Notes: generated by a model not told the origin, from the letters alone. A DNA stretch of 63,064 bases from Acidocella sp. 20-57-95 (GCA_002255575.1 NCAT01000020.1:1-63064); one strand, 5' to 3'; positions 38,877-47,968 are shown, counted from the first letter of the stretch. Made by a program: numbers and translations.

Positions 38877-41009
38877 CTATGCCAGCAGTTGCCGCACTTG
38901 CCGGGCTGTTTCATCCGTTGCGTTGAGTGTGTCGCTGACCAACTCTTGCCGAATGAGGTTAAGTTCATACCGCGCGCGATGAAAGTAAAAACCAGGCCCT
39001 GGTGGCAATGGCTTCGCCACAACGTCGCTCTCGTATAAAACTGTCCGCGGCAAGGTATGCCATTTAACCCGATGTTTGTAGAATCCCCAAAAATTCTCTT
39101 GCAGCATTTCCTTAATCATCGATGCTGTCTCAAATAATTTTGACACGGGTCTGGTTTTACCGATGAAATAACGGTCTCCCATACCATCAACATATTGGGC
39201 CGCTACATCAAGATCGCAAAAAACGGATCGTTCTTCATGTGATTGCAAGCTACGGTTTACCACGTCAATCAGCGACCCAGTGTTGAAGATGACATCTGGC
39301 CGTACCAAAGCAAAATTGGTCACTGGTGCGCCAAGGTTTTCTGACGCTAATTCAGAAAGCTTTGCGAACGCGGCGATACGATGGAACATTCGACCCTGAT
39401 TAAGAACCAGAGTATAGTTGCCGAACGCTGCCTCCATCTGGCCACCCAGATCACTCATGAAATCAGCTTCAGATTGCAAATCGATGAATAATTTATCCGT
39501 CTCAAGCCCATGAGTGGTGAAATATTTCTCAATCAGATCGGTTCTGATCTCCTCATGCTGCCGCGATAGAGCTAAAATTTTCTGCCCAGCCAACGGGAAT
39601 TTTTCAATGAATTTCTGGAAATCTGGGAACTGATCCGCCGTGATAACAGGCTCAAGTTCGCTTGGCATACGGTGGATAAATTCAAAATGCCGGTTGCTTG
39701 GCTCAACCACCTTGGCACCCGTCTCTTTCCAGGTGGAGACACCAAAACTGACCAGATTGCCGGCTGCACACCAGGCCTGAATGTCTTTTTTCAAATATTG
39801 CAGTTGCGGCGGTAGCGCCTGATGCAACGCACGCATTTGCCCAAACAGGCCGATAAACAGATGCCGCTGAGAGCCTGGTGCCGGCGATGAACGCTTGGCT
39901 TGCGACAAGAATTGCAGCTTTGCCACTTTCGCGAAATTCAACCTATCACGATACCGCGAACAAATCTCCATCGCGCAAGATGCAGCTACCTCAGATTCTG
40001 CAAAATCAAACGCTGCCTGATCCCCCGCAATGAATTTTTCCAATGCGGAGCTACGTAAAAACGACGCTAAGCAAATTTCAAATTGCATCGCACCTTCGCC
40101 AGTCCGTTGTACATGCAGGTCAAGATTTTTAATAAATCCTGGAAAATGCGAAACAACTGCCAGACGCGTAGGGTTATTCAAAAACTCGCCAACAGCTTCA
40201 TCCTTACAGAGCGAGACGATGACATGGAAAAATATCACCTGCTGGACGCTGTCAAGACTATCCAGATTATCCAAAACAAACCGAATGACGGCCGCGTGCA
40301 AGTCAAAGCCGGGAATGGCCGTTTCCAAACTGCGTTTTAATTGCTGTTGAAAGATAAAAGCCGAACGTCCAAACGGATCAAGAAAACCCGCGATCAGGGA
40401 GGTTGGCACAGGGGATGCAACCGAGCTTGTCCAAGTGCCTTTCGCCCAACCGGCGTTCAGTGTTTGGAACAGCAGCAAACTATAACGGGCAACTTCAAAA
40501 CTGATCTCGGCCCAAATTGCTTCGAATGGAAAAAACCAAATCGCCGAGGGGATCAACCGAGCATAGACATCAGCCATTTGGGCCGTTTGGCCGAGACGCC
40601 GAAAGCATTCGGCTTCCCAGAACATCATCCAGGGGTTGGTTCTGACCGCATGGCTCGCGTTGATATGCGCAAGCCCTGCATCCGGTTGGTTTCGTGTTAA
40701 AACCAAGATGATCAGAATTTCTTTATGGGCCGGCAAAAATCCGGCATTGCAATTCACACAGCTTTGCAACAAGGCAAGCGCATCATCAACCCGCCCGGCA
40801 TCGCGCAGTTTGATTGACATAGCAACGGCTGCCTCCATGACCTTTGTTTGATCAGGCTGCTGCATCGAAGCCAGTATATCAGTGCGCGACAGCAAGTTGC
40901 CAAGTGCCGGAACAGCATCTTCAATGGTACCCGATAACGCGGCAGGTAACATATTTTGCCCTATGACCAATAATGCGCCACTATTTTCAGTCCGTTGAGA
41001 ATTCATCAC
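38877..41009 (-). CDS. Large protein of unknown function with TPR-like N-terminus
   Basis: A 710-residue soluble protein with no signal peptide. Residues about 50-150 show TPR-like helical repeats (AVAMSIKLRDAGRVDDALALLQS, HINASHAVRTNPW). From about 385 on, HLFIGLFGQMRALHQALPP begins a second, mixed alpha/beta part that resembles putative glycan-biosynthesis proteins opening with a G-Q-x-R motif, but I cannot assign a family. It lies between the cupin gene (29 bases upstream) and the FkbH-like gene in a lower-GC locus. A glycosyltransferase or transferase role is possible and unproven. A second in-frame ATG (41006) immediately follows the first. Confidence 0.7.
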   Translation of the reverse strand: MMNSQRTENSGALLVIGQNMLPAALSGTIEDAVPALGNLLSRTDILASMQQPDQTKVMEAAVAMSIKLRDAGRVDDALALLQSCVNCNAGFLPAHKEILIILVLTRNQPDAGLAHINASHAVRTNPWMMFWEAECFRRLGQTAQMADVYARLIPSAIWFFPFEAIWAEISFEVARYSLLLFQTLNAGWAKGTWTSSVASPVPTSLIAGFLDPFGRSAFIFQQQLKRSLETAIPGFDLHAAVIRFVLDNLDSLDSVQQVIFFHVIVSLCKDEAVGEFLNNPTRLAVVSHFPGFIKNLDLHVQRTGEGAMQFEICLASFLRSSALEKFIAGDQAAFDFAESEVAASCAMEICSRYRDRLNFAKVAKLQFLSQAKRSSPAPGSQRHLFIGLFGQMRALHQALPPQLQYLKKDIQAWCAAGNLVSFGVSTWKETGAKVVEPSNRHFEFIHRMPSELEPVITADQFPDFQKFIEKFPLAGQKILALSRQHEEIRTDLIEKYFTTHGLETDKLFIDLQSEADFMSDLGGQMEAAFGNYTLVLNQGRMFHRIAAFAKLSELASENLGAPVTNFALVRPDVIFNTGSLIDVVNRSLQSHEERSVFCDLDVAAQYVDGMGDRYFIGKTRPVSKLFETASMIKEMLQENFWGFYKHRVKWHTLPRTVLYESDVVAKPLPPGPGFYFHRARYELNLIRQELVSDTLNATDETARQVRQLLA

Positions 41010-41038
41010 ACATCTTTAAAATGAAATTCATGCAGATT

Positions 41039-41386
41039 TCAGGAATACACGGCCGCGCCCGGCGCCACGCCGATGAATTTATCGTCCTTCGCCGATGGCA
41101 ATTTCACCACAACTGTCACGGTGTCCTGCAACACCTGAAAGTCAGTTGCTTCACCAGGCTCGATGACGATGATATCGCCGTCACGCCATTCCTGTCCCAT
41201 CATGCACACATGACCGGACACGATCAGCGTAATTTCGGTCGCAACCCGATGGTGATGTGTCTCTTCATGATCACCGGCTTTATAGTGTTTCACGGCCACT
41301 TCACAGGCGGTTGACTGCATGACCGTTGGGTTAAAATCGCCGACGAACCAGCCTTTCACCATGTCTTGCAGCTTGGCATGTTTCAT
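41039..41386 (-). CDS. Cupin-domain protein
   Basis: A 115-residue single-domain cupin. HYKAGDHEETHHHRVATEI carries the metal-binding His cluster and Glu of cupin motif 1, and GDIIVIEPGEATDF is motif 2. Small cupins in glycan loci are often epimerases or isomerases of sugar or polyol intermediates, or metal-dependent regulators. It overlaps the preceding gene by ATGA. Confidence 0.8.
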   Translation of the reverse strand: MKHAKLQDMVKGWFVGDFNPTVMQSTACEVAVKHYKAGDHEETHHHRVATEITLIVSGHVCMMGQEWRDGDIIVIEPGEATDFQVLQDTVTVVVKLPSAKDDKFIGVAPGAAVYS

Positions 41387-42111
41387 GGTGCGGACTCCAT
41401 ATGCGTCTCGCCTTCATAAATCGAAATTTGATGGCGTGATTTCAGGGGTTGATACTGCCGGCTTTCAACTTCACGGACACCAAGTTTTTTCTGCCATAGC
41501 ACAAATTGGTTGAGGGTGAGGCTGATATAAAAACGGCCATCGACTTGCGCGTCCTTGCGCATCATTTCCTGTGCTGCAGCCACAAATTCTGCGCCGCGCC
41601 GGAACCAGTAAAATCCGGCGGTGGCCAGACGCGAGATAGGCCGTTTTTCGGCGGCTTCGATAATATACCCGTCAGCATCTAAAGCCACGTAAGAATAGCG
41701 CGGGTGCAAGGAGGGAAATACCACAGTGGCGGCATCAAGGTTGCGCGCCCGGAAGCCATCGATGGTGTCCTTATAGTCAATTTCGAGCAACTCATTGGAG
41801 GCCAAAATCAACAACTCATCATCCATATCGAAATGCTCGATGGCAAGTAAGGCCGTGCAGGCCGCACCACCTGTTTCAGCACCCACCAAAACCACTTCAG
41901 CATCGGGGGCGGCAAGCTTTATAACATTGTCGATATGCAGGCGCTTCTGATCTTCGGCCCGCACAATAAATACTAATTTTGCTTGTAAGCCCTGCAACAA
42001 GCGCACAAAGCGTTCAACCAATAACTCACCATTCTGCTCGGCCAGCAACACCGGTGGACCATCAGACCCAGCCACTTGGCCAGCACCCAGAATAAGAACC
42101 CGCATGGTCAT
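41383..42111 (-). CDS. Nucleotidyltransferase-fold protein with degenerate catalytic motif
   Basis: A 242-residue protein with the Rossmann-like fold of sugar-phosphate nucleotidyltransferases (LILGAGQ at the N-terminus, LILASNELLEIDY, ATAGFYWFRRG). The usual signature GxGxR...PKP is replaced by GAGQVAGSDGPPVLLAEQNG, lacking the catalytic Arg and the Pro-Lys-Pro. It may bind a nucleotide or activated sugar without pyrophosphorylase activity. Another nucleotidyltransferase with intact motifs lies three genes upstream, so duplication and divergence are possible. ATGA overlaps on both sides. Confidence 0.7.
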   Translation of the reverse strand: MTMRVLILGAGQVAGSDGPPVLLAEQNGELLVERFVRLLQGLQAKLVFIVRAEDQKRLHIDNVIKLAAPDAEVVLVGAETGGAACTALLAIEHFDMDDELLILASNELLEIDYKDTIDGFRARNLDAATVVFPSLHPRYSYVALDADGYIIEAAEKRPISRLATAGFYWFRRGAEFVAAAQEMMRKDAQVDGRFYISLTLNQFVLWQKKLGVREVESRQYQPLKSRHQISIYEGETHMESAP

Positions 42112-42740
42112 GCTAAGTCTCCTTGGGCAATTTCATGAATCCGCTTCATAATATTGCCATAGGTCACATCGGTGGTTTCTCGTACCGCCAGAATATGGGC
42201 ACCCGCCGCCTTGGCCGCCCGTATGCCGTTTTCATGATCTTCAACCACCAGACATTCAGCCGGCATTAGCCCCATTTTTTGAATGGCCACCGCATACATT
42301 TCAGGGTCTGGCTTCGGCTTGGTCACATCTTGGTTCGAGACTGTGAATTCCAAATAGTCTTTTAATGCCGCTTTCTCCATCATCACATCAATCGTATCGC
42401 GCACAGAATTTGAACAGACGGCCAACCGTAATCCTTCGGCGCGCAGACGTGATAACGCATATTCGTGGTTAAAGCGCGGCTTGCACTGCGCAAAAATAAT
42501 TTCCATTGTATAGAGCTGCTTGAGTTCATTGATGAAATCATGCAGCGCGACTGGCAAATCATAAACCGCCGAAAGCATTTGCAGCTTTTTTTTGGTCGGC
42601 AAGCCATCGAATGTGGTAAGGTGGTCGTAACGGCTGATCTCATAACCGAACAAGCGCAGCGCACGGTTCAGCGCCTCATAATGCCAATCTTTGGCTTCGA
42701 TCAGCACGCCATCCATATCAAATATAACGGCCTTGATCAT
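42108..42740 (-). CDS. HAD-family phosphatase (beta-phosphoglucomutase-like)
   Basis: A 210-residue HAD subfamily IA protein. The nucleophile is in FDMDGVLIEAKDWHYEALN (D8, D10), motif II is CSNS, motif III Lys is in KPKPDPEMY and motif IV is VVEDHENGI. The cap is helical. It could hydrolyse a sugar or polyol phosphate, or isomerise a sugar phosphate. It overlaps both neighbours by 4 bases. Confidence 0.85.
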   Translation of the reverse strand: MIKAVIFDMDGVLIEAKDWHYEALNRALRLFGYEISRYDHLTTFDGLPTKKKLQMLSAVYDLPVALHDFINELKQLYTMEIIFAQCKPRFNHEYALSRLRAEGLRLAVCSNSVRDTIDVMMEKAALKDYLEFTVSNQDVTKPKPDPEMYAVAIQKMGLMPAECLVVEDHENGIRAAKAAGAHILAVRETTDVTYGNIMKRIHEIAQGDLA

Positions 42741-43366
42741 ACGCTTTTTCCAAAAAATGTAACCGCGTCTTCGGGAATATCAGTGCACAGCATCAACCCA
42801 GGTGCGCCAACCAAACCATGAGTTTGAAGATCATGCCAGAGCGTTTGATGATCGCGCCGATGTAGCTCTGGCGACACAATGCACACCTGCTTACCATCAT
42901 TCAGGAAAGCCCGTATATCCGAGGGCGCGTACCAGTTCGCACCAAAATCATCGAGCCAAACGCCAATCACCCGGTCATAGCACGCGGGCTGGCGTTCATA
43001 TTCACTGGCACGGGTGAATACTGGCAAGCCTAATTGCAACTGCACCAGCATCTCTGGCACTGACATATCGAAGGTAAACCAGCGCGTCAGGCCGCGGGCC
43101 TGCATAATCTCGTTCAGTGCCTTCGCCAAACCATCGGCCTTGATGTTCATCGCCATCGGCAAATCTTGCCCGGCCAGAAAATCGAGCATCGCTGAAACGG
43201 TTATTTCATCGCCTTTCGGCATATCGTGCGAAATCACCAATTTACCGGCGCAATCACGAATATCGGTCTCGGTGCCAAAGCCCAAACCAAATGAACGCTC
43301 AAACGCTACTGGCTGGTTTTTTTCAGCCAAATCCTTCCAATAACCGCGATGGCTGATGATGATCAT
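42737..43366 (-). CDS. Glycerophosphodiester phosphodiesterase-family protein
   Basis: A 209-residue GDPD TIM-barrel protein. SHRGYW gives the His-Arg pair, ETDIRDCAGKLVISHD carries the Glu-x-Asp metal ligands and the second His. The protein has no signal peptide, so it works in the cytoplasm, unlike many GlpQ enzymes. In this locus the substrate may be a nucleotide- or glycan-linked phosphodiester rather than free glycerophosphodiesters. It overlaps neighbours by ATGA. Confidence 0.82.
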   Translation of the reverse strand: MIIISHRGYWKDLAEKNQPVAFERSFGLGFGTETDIRDCAGKLVISHDMPKGDEITVSAMLDFLAGQDLPMAMNIKADGLAKALNEIMQARGLTRWFTFDMSVPEMLVQLQLGLPVFTRASEYERQPACYDRVIGVWLDDFGANWYAPSDIRAFLNDGKQVCIVSPELHRRDHQTLWHDLQTHGLVGAPGLMLCTDIPEDAVTFFGKSV

Positions 43367-44127
43367 GCCGCCGTCAGCCCTTTGGTGGCGCGGTGGGAAA
43401 TATCCAAACCCAGGAACAGGTTCAAATCATCTGGAATACCAAGCCCGTACATGCCATCAGCCTCGGCACCAATGCCATAGATGCCAATGTTGGCACCAGC
43501 CGCGATCAGTTCATTATAGACCGGGGCCACATAAAATTCGTTGTTAATCCGTAGATTTTTGGCGATCATCGCCTCAGCGTGCTGAACGAAATCACGGCCG
43601 GAGCGGAAATTATAAATGCCGACTGTGGCATGGTTTGAAATCACCTGTTTTTCAACCACGCTGGTTACCATGCCATGGTCGTCAATACTGGCAAATGACC
43701 ATTTAGGGTCGTCAGCCTGCATGGTCATGATCAGCCCATCGAGCCGACGGTCATCCATGTCGGCCAGGTAATCATTTATATCAATGTCAACGAACTGATC
43801 CGAATTGACGATCATCATCGGGTTGTCATCGCCGAATAAAGATTTGGCGCAGAGCACGGTACAGACGGCACCTTCCGTTAGCCCATCAATTTCCACGATT
43901 TCAGCATTGGCGCTCCAGCTTTTCAACGTCTCACGCAGCCCGAATTCCTGCACATGCGTCCGCTGGCAGATATAGATAAAACGATGCGGCCGCGCGGGGC
44001 GGACATTTTCAGTCACCAGCCGGATCATCGGTACGCCATGCACCGGGATCAAAGGTTTCGGCAAAACATAACCCGCTTTTGCAAAACGGCTGCCGGCACC
44101 GGCCATCGGAACAATTATGTTCAGCAT
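43363..44127 (-). CDS. Nucleotidyltransferase (sugar- or polyol-phosphate activating)
   Basis: A 254-residue NTP transferase. IVPMAGAGSRFAKAGYVLPK carries the catalytic signature with Arg and the PKP motif, and IVNSDQFVDID holds the metal-binding Asp. It should transfer a nucleotide to a phosphorylated substrate; which one is unknown. The ATG at 44127 aligns with the usual N-terminus; an in-frame ATG at 44166 adds 13 residues unlike the family. It is the first gene of a five-gene run joined by 4-bp overlaps. Confidence 0.82.
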   Translation of the reverse strand: MLNIIVPMAGAGSRFAKAGYVLPKPLIPVHGVPMIRLVTENVRPARPHRFIYICQRTHVQEFGLRETLKSWSANAEIVEIDGLTEGAVCTVLCAKSLFGDDNPMMIVNSDQFVDIDINDYLADMDDRRLDGLIMTMQADDPKWSFASIDDHGMVTSVVEKQVISNHATVGIYNFRSGRDFVQHAEAMIAKNLRINNEFYVAPVYNELIAAGANIGIYGIGAEADGMYGLGIPDDLNLFLGLDISHRATKGLTAA

Positions 44128-44223
44128 TAAGCCACACCCGTCAGGCGGTGGCGACCGTCGCCCCATTTATTGCATAAGCCAACTGCATAAATCATTGGAA
44201 AAATACCACCATTGTTAACCAAC

Positions 44224-45384
44224 TCACCGGCTGGTCAGCCGGAATTCAATCCGCCTGTTTTGGGCATAATCCTGCGATGTTGTTCCGGTGGCAATAGGGT
44301 TAGCGCTGCCAAAACCGGTCGCGGCAAGCCGGTCCTCGGGCACCCCGTCCTTCACCAGCAAATGCAGCACCGCGAGCGAGCGCGCGGTTGAGAGGTCAAA
44401 GTTGGAATTATATGGCCCGCCGGTAATCGGCTGGGCGTCGGCATAGCCATCCACGCTCAGCACCCAGTTGATGTTGGGCGGAATTTTTCCAGCAATTTTC
44501 ATAATCGCCTTCGCCACATCGGCAATCTCAGCCTGGCCGGCGGGTGTCAGCGTGGCCTGGTCCACAGGAAACAGCACGTCGCTTTCAAACACAAACCGGT
44601 CACCAACAATTTTTATGTTCGGCTCATTGGCCAGCACGCTCCGCAACGTGCCAAAGAACTCGCTGCGATATTGCTGCAATTCCTCAACCTTGCGGGCCAA
44701 AGCCTCGTTCAATTGCTTGCCGAGGTTAACAATCTGCACGTTATCTTTTTTATCGGCCTCTTGCGCCGCATCCAGCGCTTGCGCCAGCACCGCCATTTGC
44801 AACCGCAGGGCGGCTAATTGCTGGTTCAGCAGATCAACCTCGTTCAACGCCGCCTGTGAGGTCTGCGTCTGCGCGGCCAGCTTCTGTTTGGTCTCGGTCA
44901 ATTGGTCTTGCAAGGAAGGCCCGGCATCGGCGGTATTTTGTGCCTGCCCGGCCAACTGCCCCTGCAAGGCGGCAATGCGCGCCCCGGCAGATTGCGCCTG
45001 CGCCTGCGCATCTGAAAGTTGCCTTGTGAGGCTTTGGATTTGAGCGCTCTGCGCGGTTTGCGCTGCACTGGCAGTGCCTAATTGCGCGGTAAGCGCGGCA
45101 TTGTCAGACTTCAGGCTGGCAAGCTGGCCGTTCAGCGCTGCCAGCTCCTGCTGCAACGAAGCATCCTTGGTTGTTTGAAGCGACAGTGCCGAAGACAGCG
45201 CAGAGATCTGGCTGCGTAGCTGGTTGATGGTGTTATCGCTGCCAGTCAGCGCCGAGGATAAAAACGCCTCTGCCAGCACAAATACCAGCAGCACGAAGAT
45301 AATCACCATTAACAGGGTGGAGAGCGCATCCACATAGCCGGGCCAAGCCTCCAGCCCATTATTGCCGTTGCGGCGGCGTGCCAT
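44224..45384 (-). CDS. MotB/OmpA-domain inner-membrane protein
   Basis: A 386-residue protein. One N-terminal membrane span (about 20-43) follows a short basic cytoplasmic end, then a long Ala/Gln-rich coiled coil (about 48-230), and a C-terminal OmpA-like peptidoglycan-binding domain (VDGYADAQPI, TARSLAVLHLL, NRRIEFRLTSR). This is the layout of MotB-like proteins. With the MotA-like gene it overlaps, it probably forms a proton-driven complex that reaches peptidoglycan. No flagellar genes are nearby, so it is likely not the flagellar stator. Confidence 0.85.
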   Translation of the reverse strand: MARRRNGNNGLEAWPGYVDALSTLLMVIIFVLLVFVLAEAFLSSALTGSDNTINQLRSQISALSSALSLQTTKDASLQQELAALNGQLASLKSDNAALTAQLGTASAAQTAQSAQIQSLTRQLSDAQAQAQSAGARIAALQGQLAGQAQNTADAGPSLQDQLTETKQKLAAQTQTSQAALNEVDLLNQQLAALRLQMAVLAQALDAAQEADKKDNVQIVNLGKQLNEALARKVEELQQYRSEFFGTLRSVLANEPNIKIVGDRFVFESDVLFPVDQATLTPAGQAEIADVAKAIMKIAGKIPPNINWVLSVDGYADAQPITGGPYNSNFDLSTARSLAVLHLLVKDGVPEDRLAATGFGSANPIATGTTSQDYAQNRRIEFRLTSR

Positions 45385-46529
45385 CAGTTGGCCCTGGTAC
45401 CGTCAGCAAGGGCCGCAATGGTGCGGGTGAGAATTTTCAAATCACTGCGCAATTCCGCGGTGCTTTGCAAACGCCCCGTTTCAGTTTCACCCAAGAGGCG
45501 CGTGAGCAGCAATTCGATGTTGCGTAGATGGGCGCGCGAAAGATCGTCCTGAGGTTCAATACGGGCGGCGGCTAGATTTTTCAAAGCCGGGCCGAGGGCT
45601 GATTGCGCTTCCGCCAGTTTCAGCATCAACTGCTGGTTGGTGCGCAAAGTCTCCGACAAGTTGCCCATCCGCTCCGAGAGCGACTGCAAAATATTATTGG
45701 ACTGCACGCGGGAATCTTCACCGCGCATCAGCACGCGCTGCAAGGCTTCCATATTCTCAGCGGTCTGTTCCAGCAGCGCCTGCACATACACCGGCACCGA
45801 GCTCTCACCATCACCACCAAGTGCACCAGAGGACAGGCGCGTGAGACCCGCCAACCATTCTTCCAAATCATTAAAGAAGCGGTTCATCGCCTGCCCGGCG
45901 GTTAAATCCAGGAAGCCCAGAATCAACGCGCCGGAGAGGCCAAACATTGAAGCCGAGAACGCCGTGCCCATGCCGGCCAGCGGGCCTGCCAGACCAGACT
46001 TCAACTGCGCAAACATGGCATTCACGTCGCCACCCGAGAGGCTCATGCCGTTAATGACCGCCGCCACCGAAGATACGGTGTGCAAAAGCCCCCAGAAGGT
46101 ACCAAGCAACCCTAAAAAGATCATCACGCCCGTGATGTAGCGGGACAACTCCCGGCTCTCATCCATTCGGCTGGCAATACCATCCAACAAGGTGCGCATC
46201 GCCTGACCCGAGAGCGTGATGCGACGCTCACCATCCGCCCGGCCGGAAAGCATCCGCGCCATAGGGGCTAACAGGGTCGGCGGCTTAGCCTGTTCCATCG
46301 GCTGGCGGGGGCGGCGGAACTGCTCCACCCAAGCCACTTCCGGGTAAAGCCGCTGCACCTGCCGCAAATTCCAGAACACCCCGAAAAGTTCGACCAGCAC
46401 AATCACGCTGTTGATGAGCAAGTTTGCCGTGAAAAACCGCACCAGCTCCGGCGAGACGATGGCCGCGATGCCATAAACAATCACGATGAACACCAGCATC
46501 CGCACCAGGTAACTCGTCGGCTTGGTCAT
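45384..46529 (-). CDS. MotA/TolQ/ExbB-like membrane protein
   Basis: A 381-residue inner-membrane protein. Two N-terminal spans (VFIVIVYGIAAIV, LINSVIVLVELFGVFW) and two later ones (GVMIFLGLLGTFWGLLHTV, GMGTAFSASMFGLSGALILG) flank a cytoplasmic loop; GLAGPLAGMGTAFSASMFG is the ExbB/TolQ-type core. The C-terminal 150 residues are helical. It shares one base with the MotB-like gene and 4 bases with the upstream gene. This pair is widespread in alphaproteobacteria without a settled role. Confidence 0.82.
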   Translation of the reverse strand: MTKPTSYLVRMLVFIVIVYGIAAIVSPELVRFFTANLLINSVIVLVELFGVFWNLRQVQRLYPEVAWVEQFRRPRQPMEQAKPPTLLAPMARMLSGRADGERRITLSGQAMRTLLDGIASRMDESRELSRYITGVMIFLGLLGTFWGLLHTVSSVAAVINGMSLSGGDVNAMFAQLKSGLAGPLAGMGTAFSASMFGLSGALILGFLDLTAGQAMNRFFNDLEEWLAGLTRLSSGALGGDGESSVPVYVQALLEQTAENMEALQRVLMRGEDSRVQSNNILQSLSERMGNLSETLRTNQQLMLKLAEAQSALGPALKNLAAARIEPQDDLSRAHLRNIELLLTRLLGETETGRLQSTAELRSDLKILTRTIAALADGTRAN

Positions 46530-47125
46530 GGGTTGGTTCCTGTTGTGATTCCCAGCGTTACAACCGCCGTATCAGGCGCATGGCCAGCCACGGCGCCATC
46601 AGCCCGCGGGAGGATCCGCGCAGCCTGCACACCGCACGCCACCAGCGCGTCTCGCACCGCCAAGGCACGGCTGAGCGATAGGCGCATGGGGGCGGAAATA
46701 TCAGCATTATCGGCGGCGGCGTAAGCATCAACCCCCACCAGCCCACCGTTGCTGGCATGGTCGCAGATTGGTTTTAAGGCGGCGGTGGCATCGGCGGGCA
46801 AATCAGCCGAACCAGCGGCAAAATTCAGCCCCACTGGCTGCGGCGGCAGAGCTTTCGTAACGGGCGGCACCACCGCAGGCTGCACGGCAACTGGCGGCGG
46901 CGCTGGCGGGGTTGGCGGCGTAGCTGGCCGCACAGCAGCCGCAACAATTTTGGGCGCAACGCGCTTATGTGCACGCGGCAATGGCGCCGTGGCCGCAACC
47001 GGCGCTGCCACAACCGGCGGGACGATGCCCGCCAACTGATCCAACGCGGCCTGATGAAAAATAACCTGTGCTGGCGCCAGCGCCGGCAACAAACTAAAAA
47101 ACAGGGCGAGATATAATGGTTTCAC
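46526..47125 (-). CDS. Exported OmpA-like domain protein with Pro/Ala-rich linker
   Basis: A 199-residue protein with a signal peptide ending at about APAQ, a Pro/Ala/Val-rich linker, and a C-terminal OmpA-like domain (LNFAAGSADLPADATAALKP, LSLSRALAVRDALVACGV). It lacks a clear Asp-Arg pair in the usual peptidoglycan-binding loop, so binding is uncertain. It overlaps the MotA-like gene by ATGA, suggesting a three-protein envelope complex. Confidence 0.72.
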   Translation of the reverse strand: MKPLYLALFFSLLPALAPAQVIFHQAALDQLAGIVPPVVAAPVAATAPLPRAHKRVAPKIVAAAVRPATPPTPPAPPPVAVQPAVVPPVTKALPPQPVGLNFAAGSADLPADATAALKPICDHASNGGLVGVDAYAAADNADISAPMRLSLSRALAVRDALVACGVQAARILPRADGAVAGHAPDTAVVTLGITTGTNP

Positions 47126-47140
47126 GAGGAAACCATAACG

Positions 47141-47968
47141 TCATCCCCGCGCCGCCGCCAGACCATCCACAACAACTTCAAGCAACTTCGGGTGCATATG
47201 CGGGTTTCCCGCCACCACCGTGCTGGCCACCACGTCCTTGCCTTCAGAATCAGTGGCGTAACCACCGGCTTCGCGCACAATCAGCATACCCGCCGCAATG
47301 TCCCACGGCTTGATGCCCATTTCCCAATAGCCATCATAACGCCCTGCCGCGACCCAGGCTAAATCCAACGCCGCCGAGCCGAACCGGCGCACCCCAGCGA
47401 TTTGCGGCATCAAAGTGCTCAGCGTGCGGGCGAACGCCAGGCGGTTAGCCCCAGAGGTCGCAGCAAACGGCACGCCTGTCGCAAACACCGCATCCTTCAA
47501 CTCGCGCCGGGCCGAAACCCGCAGACGCTTGTCGTTCACATAGGCACCGACACCCTTCTCGGCCCAGAACATCTCGTTATTCACCGGCGAATACACCACC
47601 GCCGCCGCAATCTCGCTCCCGCCATCCGGCAAACGCCGCTCCAGCGCGATTGAGATCGCCCAATGCGGAATGCCGTGCAGAAAATTCGTCGTGCCATCCA
47701 GCGGGTCCACTACCCAGCGCCACGCCCATTTGTCGCTGCCGGAAGCGCCACTTTCTTCCATCAGCATCGCATAGCCAGGCCGGGCCTTTTCTAAATCCTC
47801 GCGCAAGCTCGCTTCCGCCCGCAAATCCGCCTGCGAGACAAAATCCCCCGGCCCCTTCACGGAAACCTGCAAATTCTCAACCTCATTGAAATCCCGCAGC
47901 AACCGCTTCGCCGCCTTCTGCGCCGCGGCATGCATCACCGTCATATGGGGCGAAAGACGAGGCATCAT
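47141..47968 (-). CDS. suhB: Inositol monophosphatase family protein (SuhB-like)
   Basis: A 275-residue magnesium-dependent phosphatase. MEESG and WVVDPLDGTTNFLHGIPHW contain the metal-binding Glu and Asp residues, and GIKPWDIAAGMLIVREAGG is the second signature. SuhB of enterics also acts in ribosomal RNA antitermination. AGGAG lies 9 bases before the ATG at 47968. The OmpA/MotA/MotB-like genes follow after 15 bases. Confidence 0.9.
   Translation of the reverse strand: MMPRLSPHMTVMHAAAQKAAKRLLRDFNEVENLQVSVKGPGDFVSQADLRAEASLREDLEKARPGYAMLMEESGASGSDKWAWRWVVDPLDGTTNFLHGIPHWAISIALERRLPDGGSEIAAAVVYSPVNNEMFWAEKGVGAYVNDKRLRVSARRELKDAVFATGVPFAATSGANRLAFARTLSTLMPQIAGVRRFGSAALDLAWVAAGRYDGYWEMGIKPWDIAAGMLIVREAGGYATDSEGKDVVASTVVAGNPHMHPKLLEVVVDGLAAARG

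Noticed and set aside
44224..46529. Zorya-type anti-phage system (ZorAB)
   Set aside because: The MotA- and OmpA-like pair resembles ZorA and ZorB, but no ZorC/ZorD helicase or ZorE nuclease is adjacent, the MotA-like protein lacks the long ZorA tail, and the neighbours are core genes.
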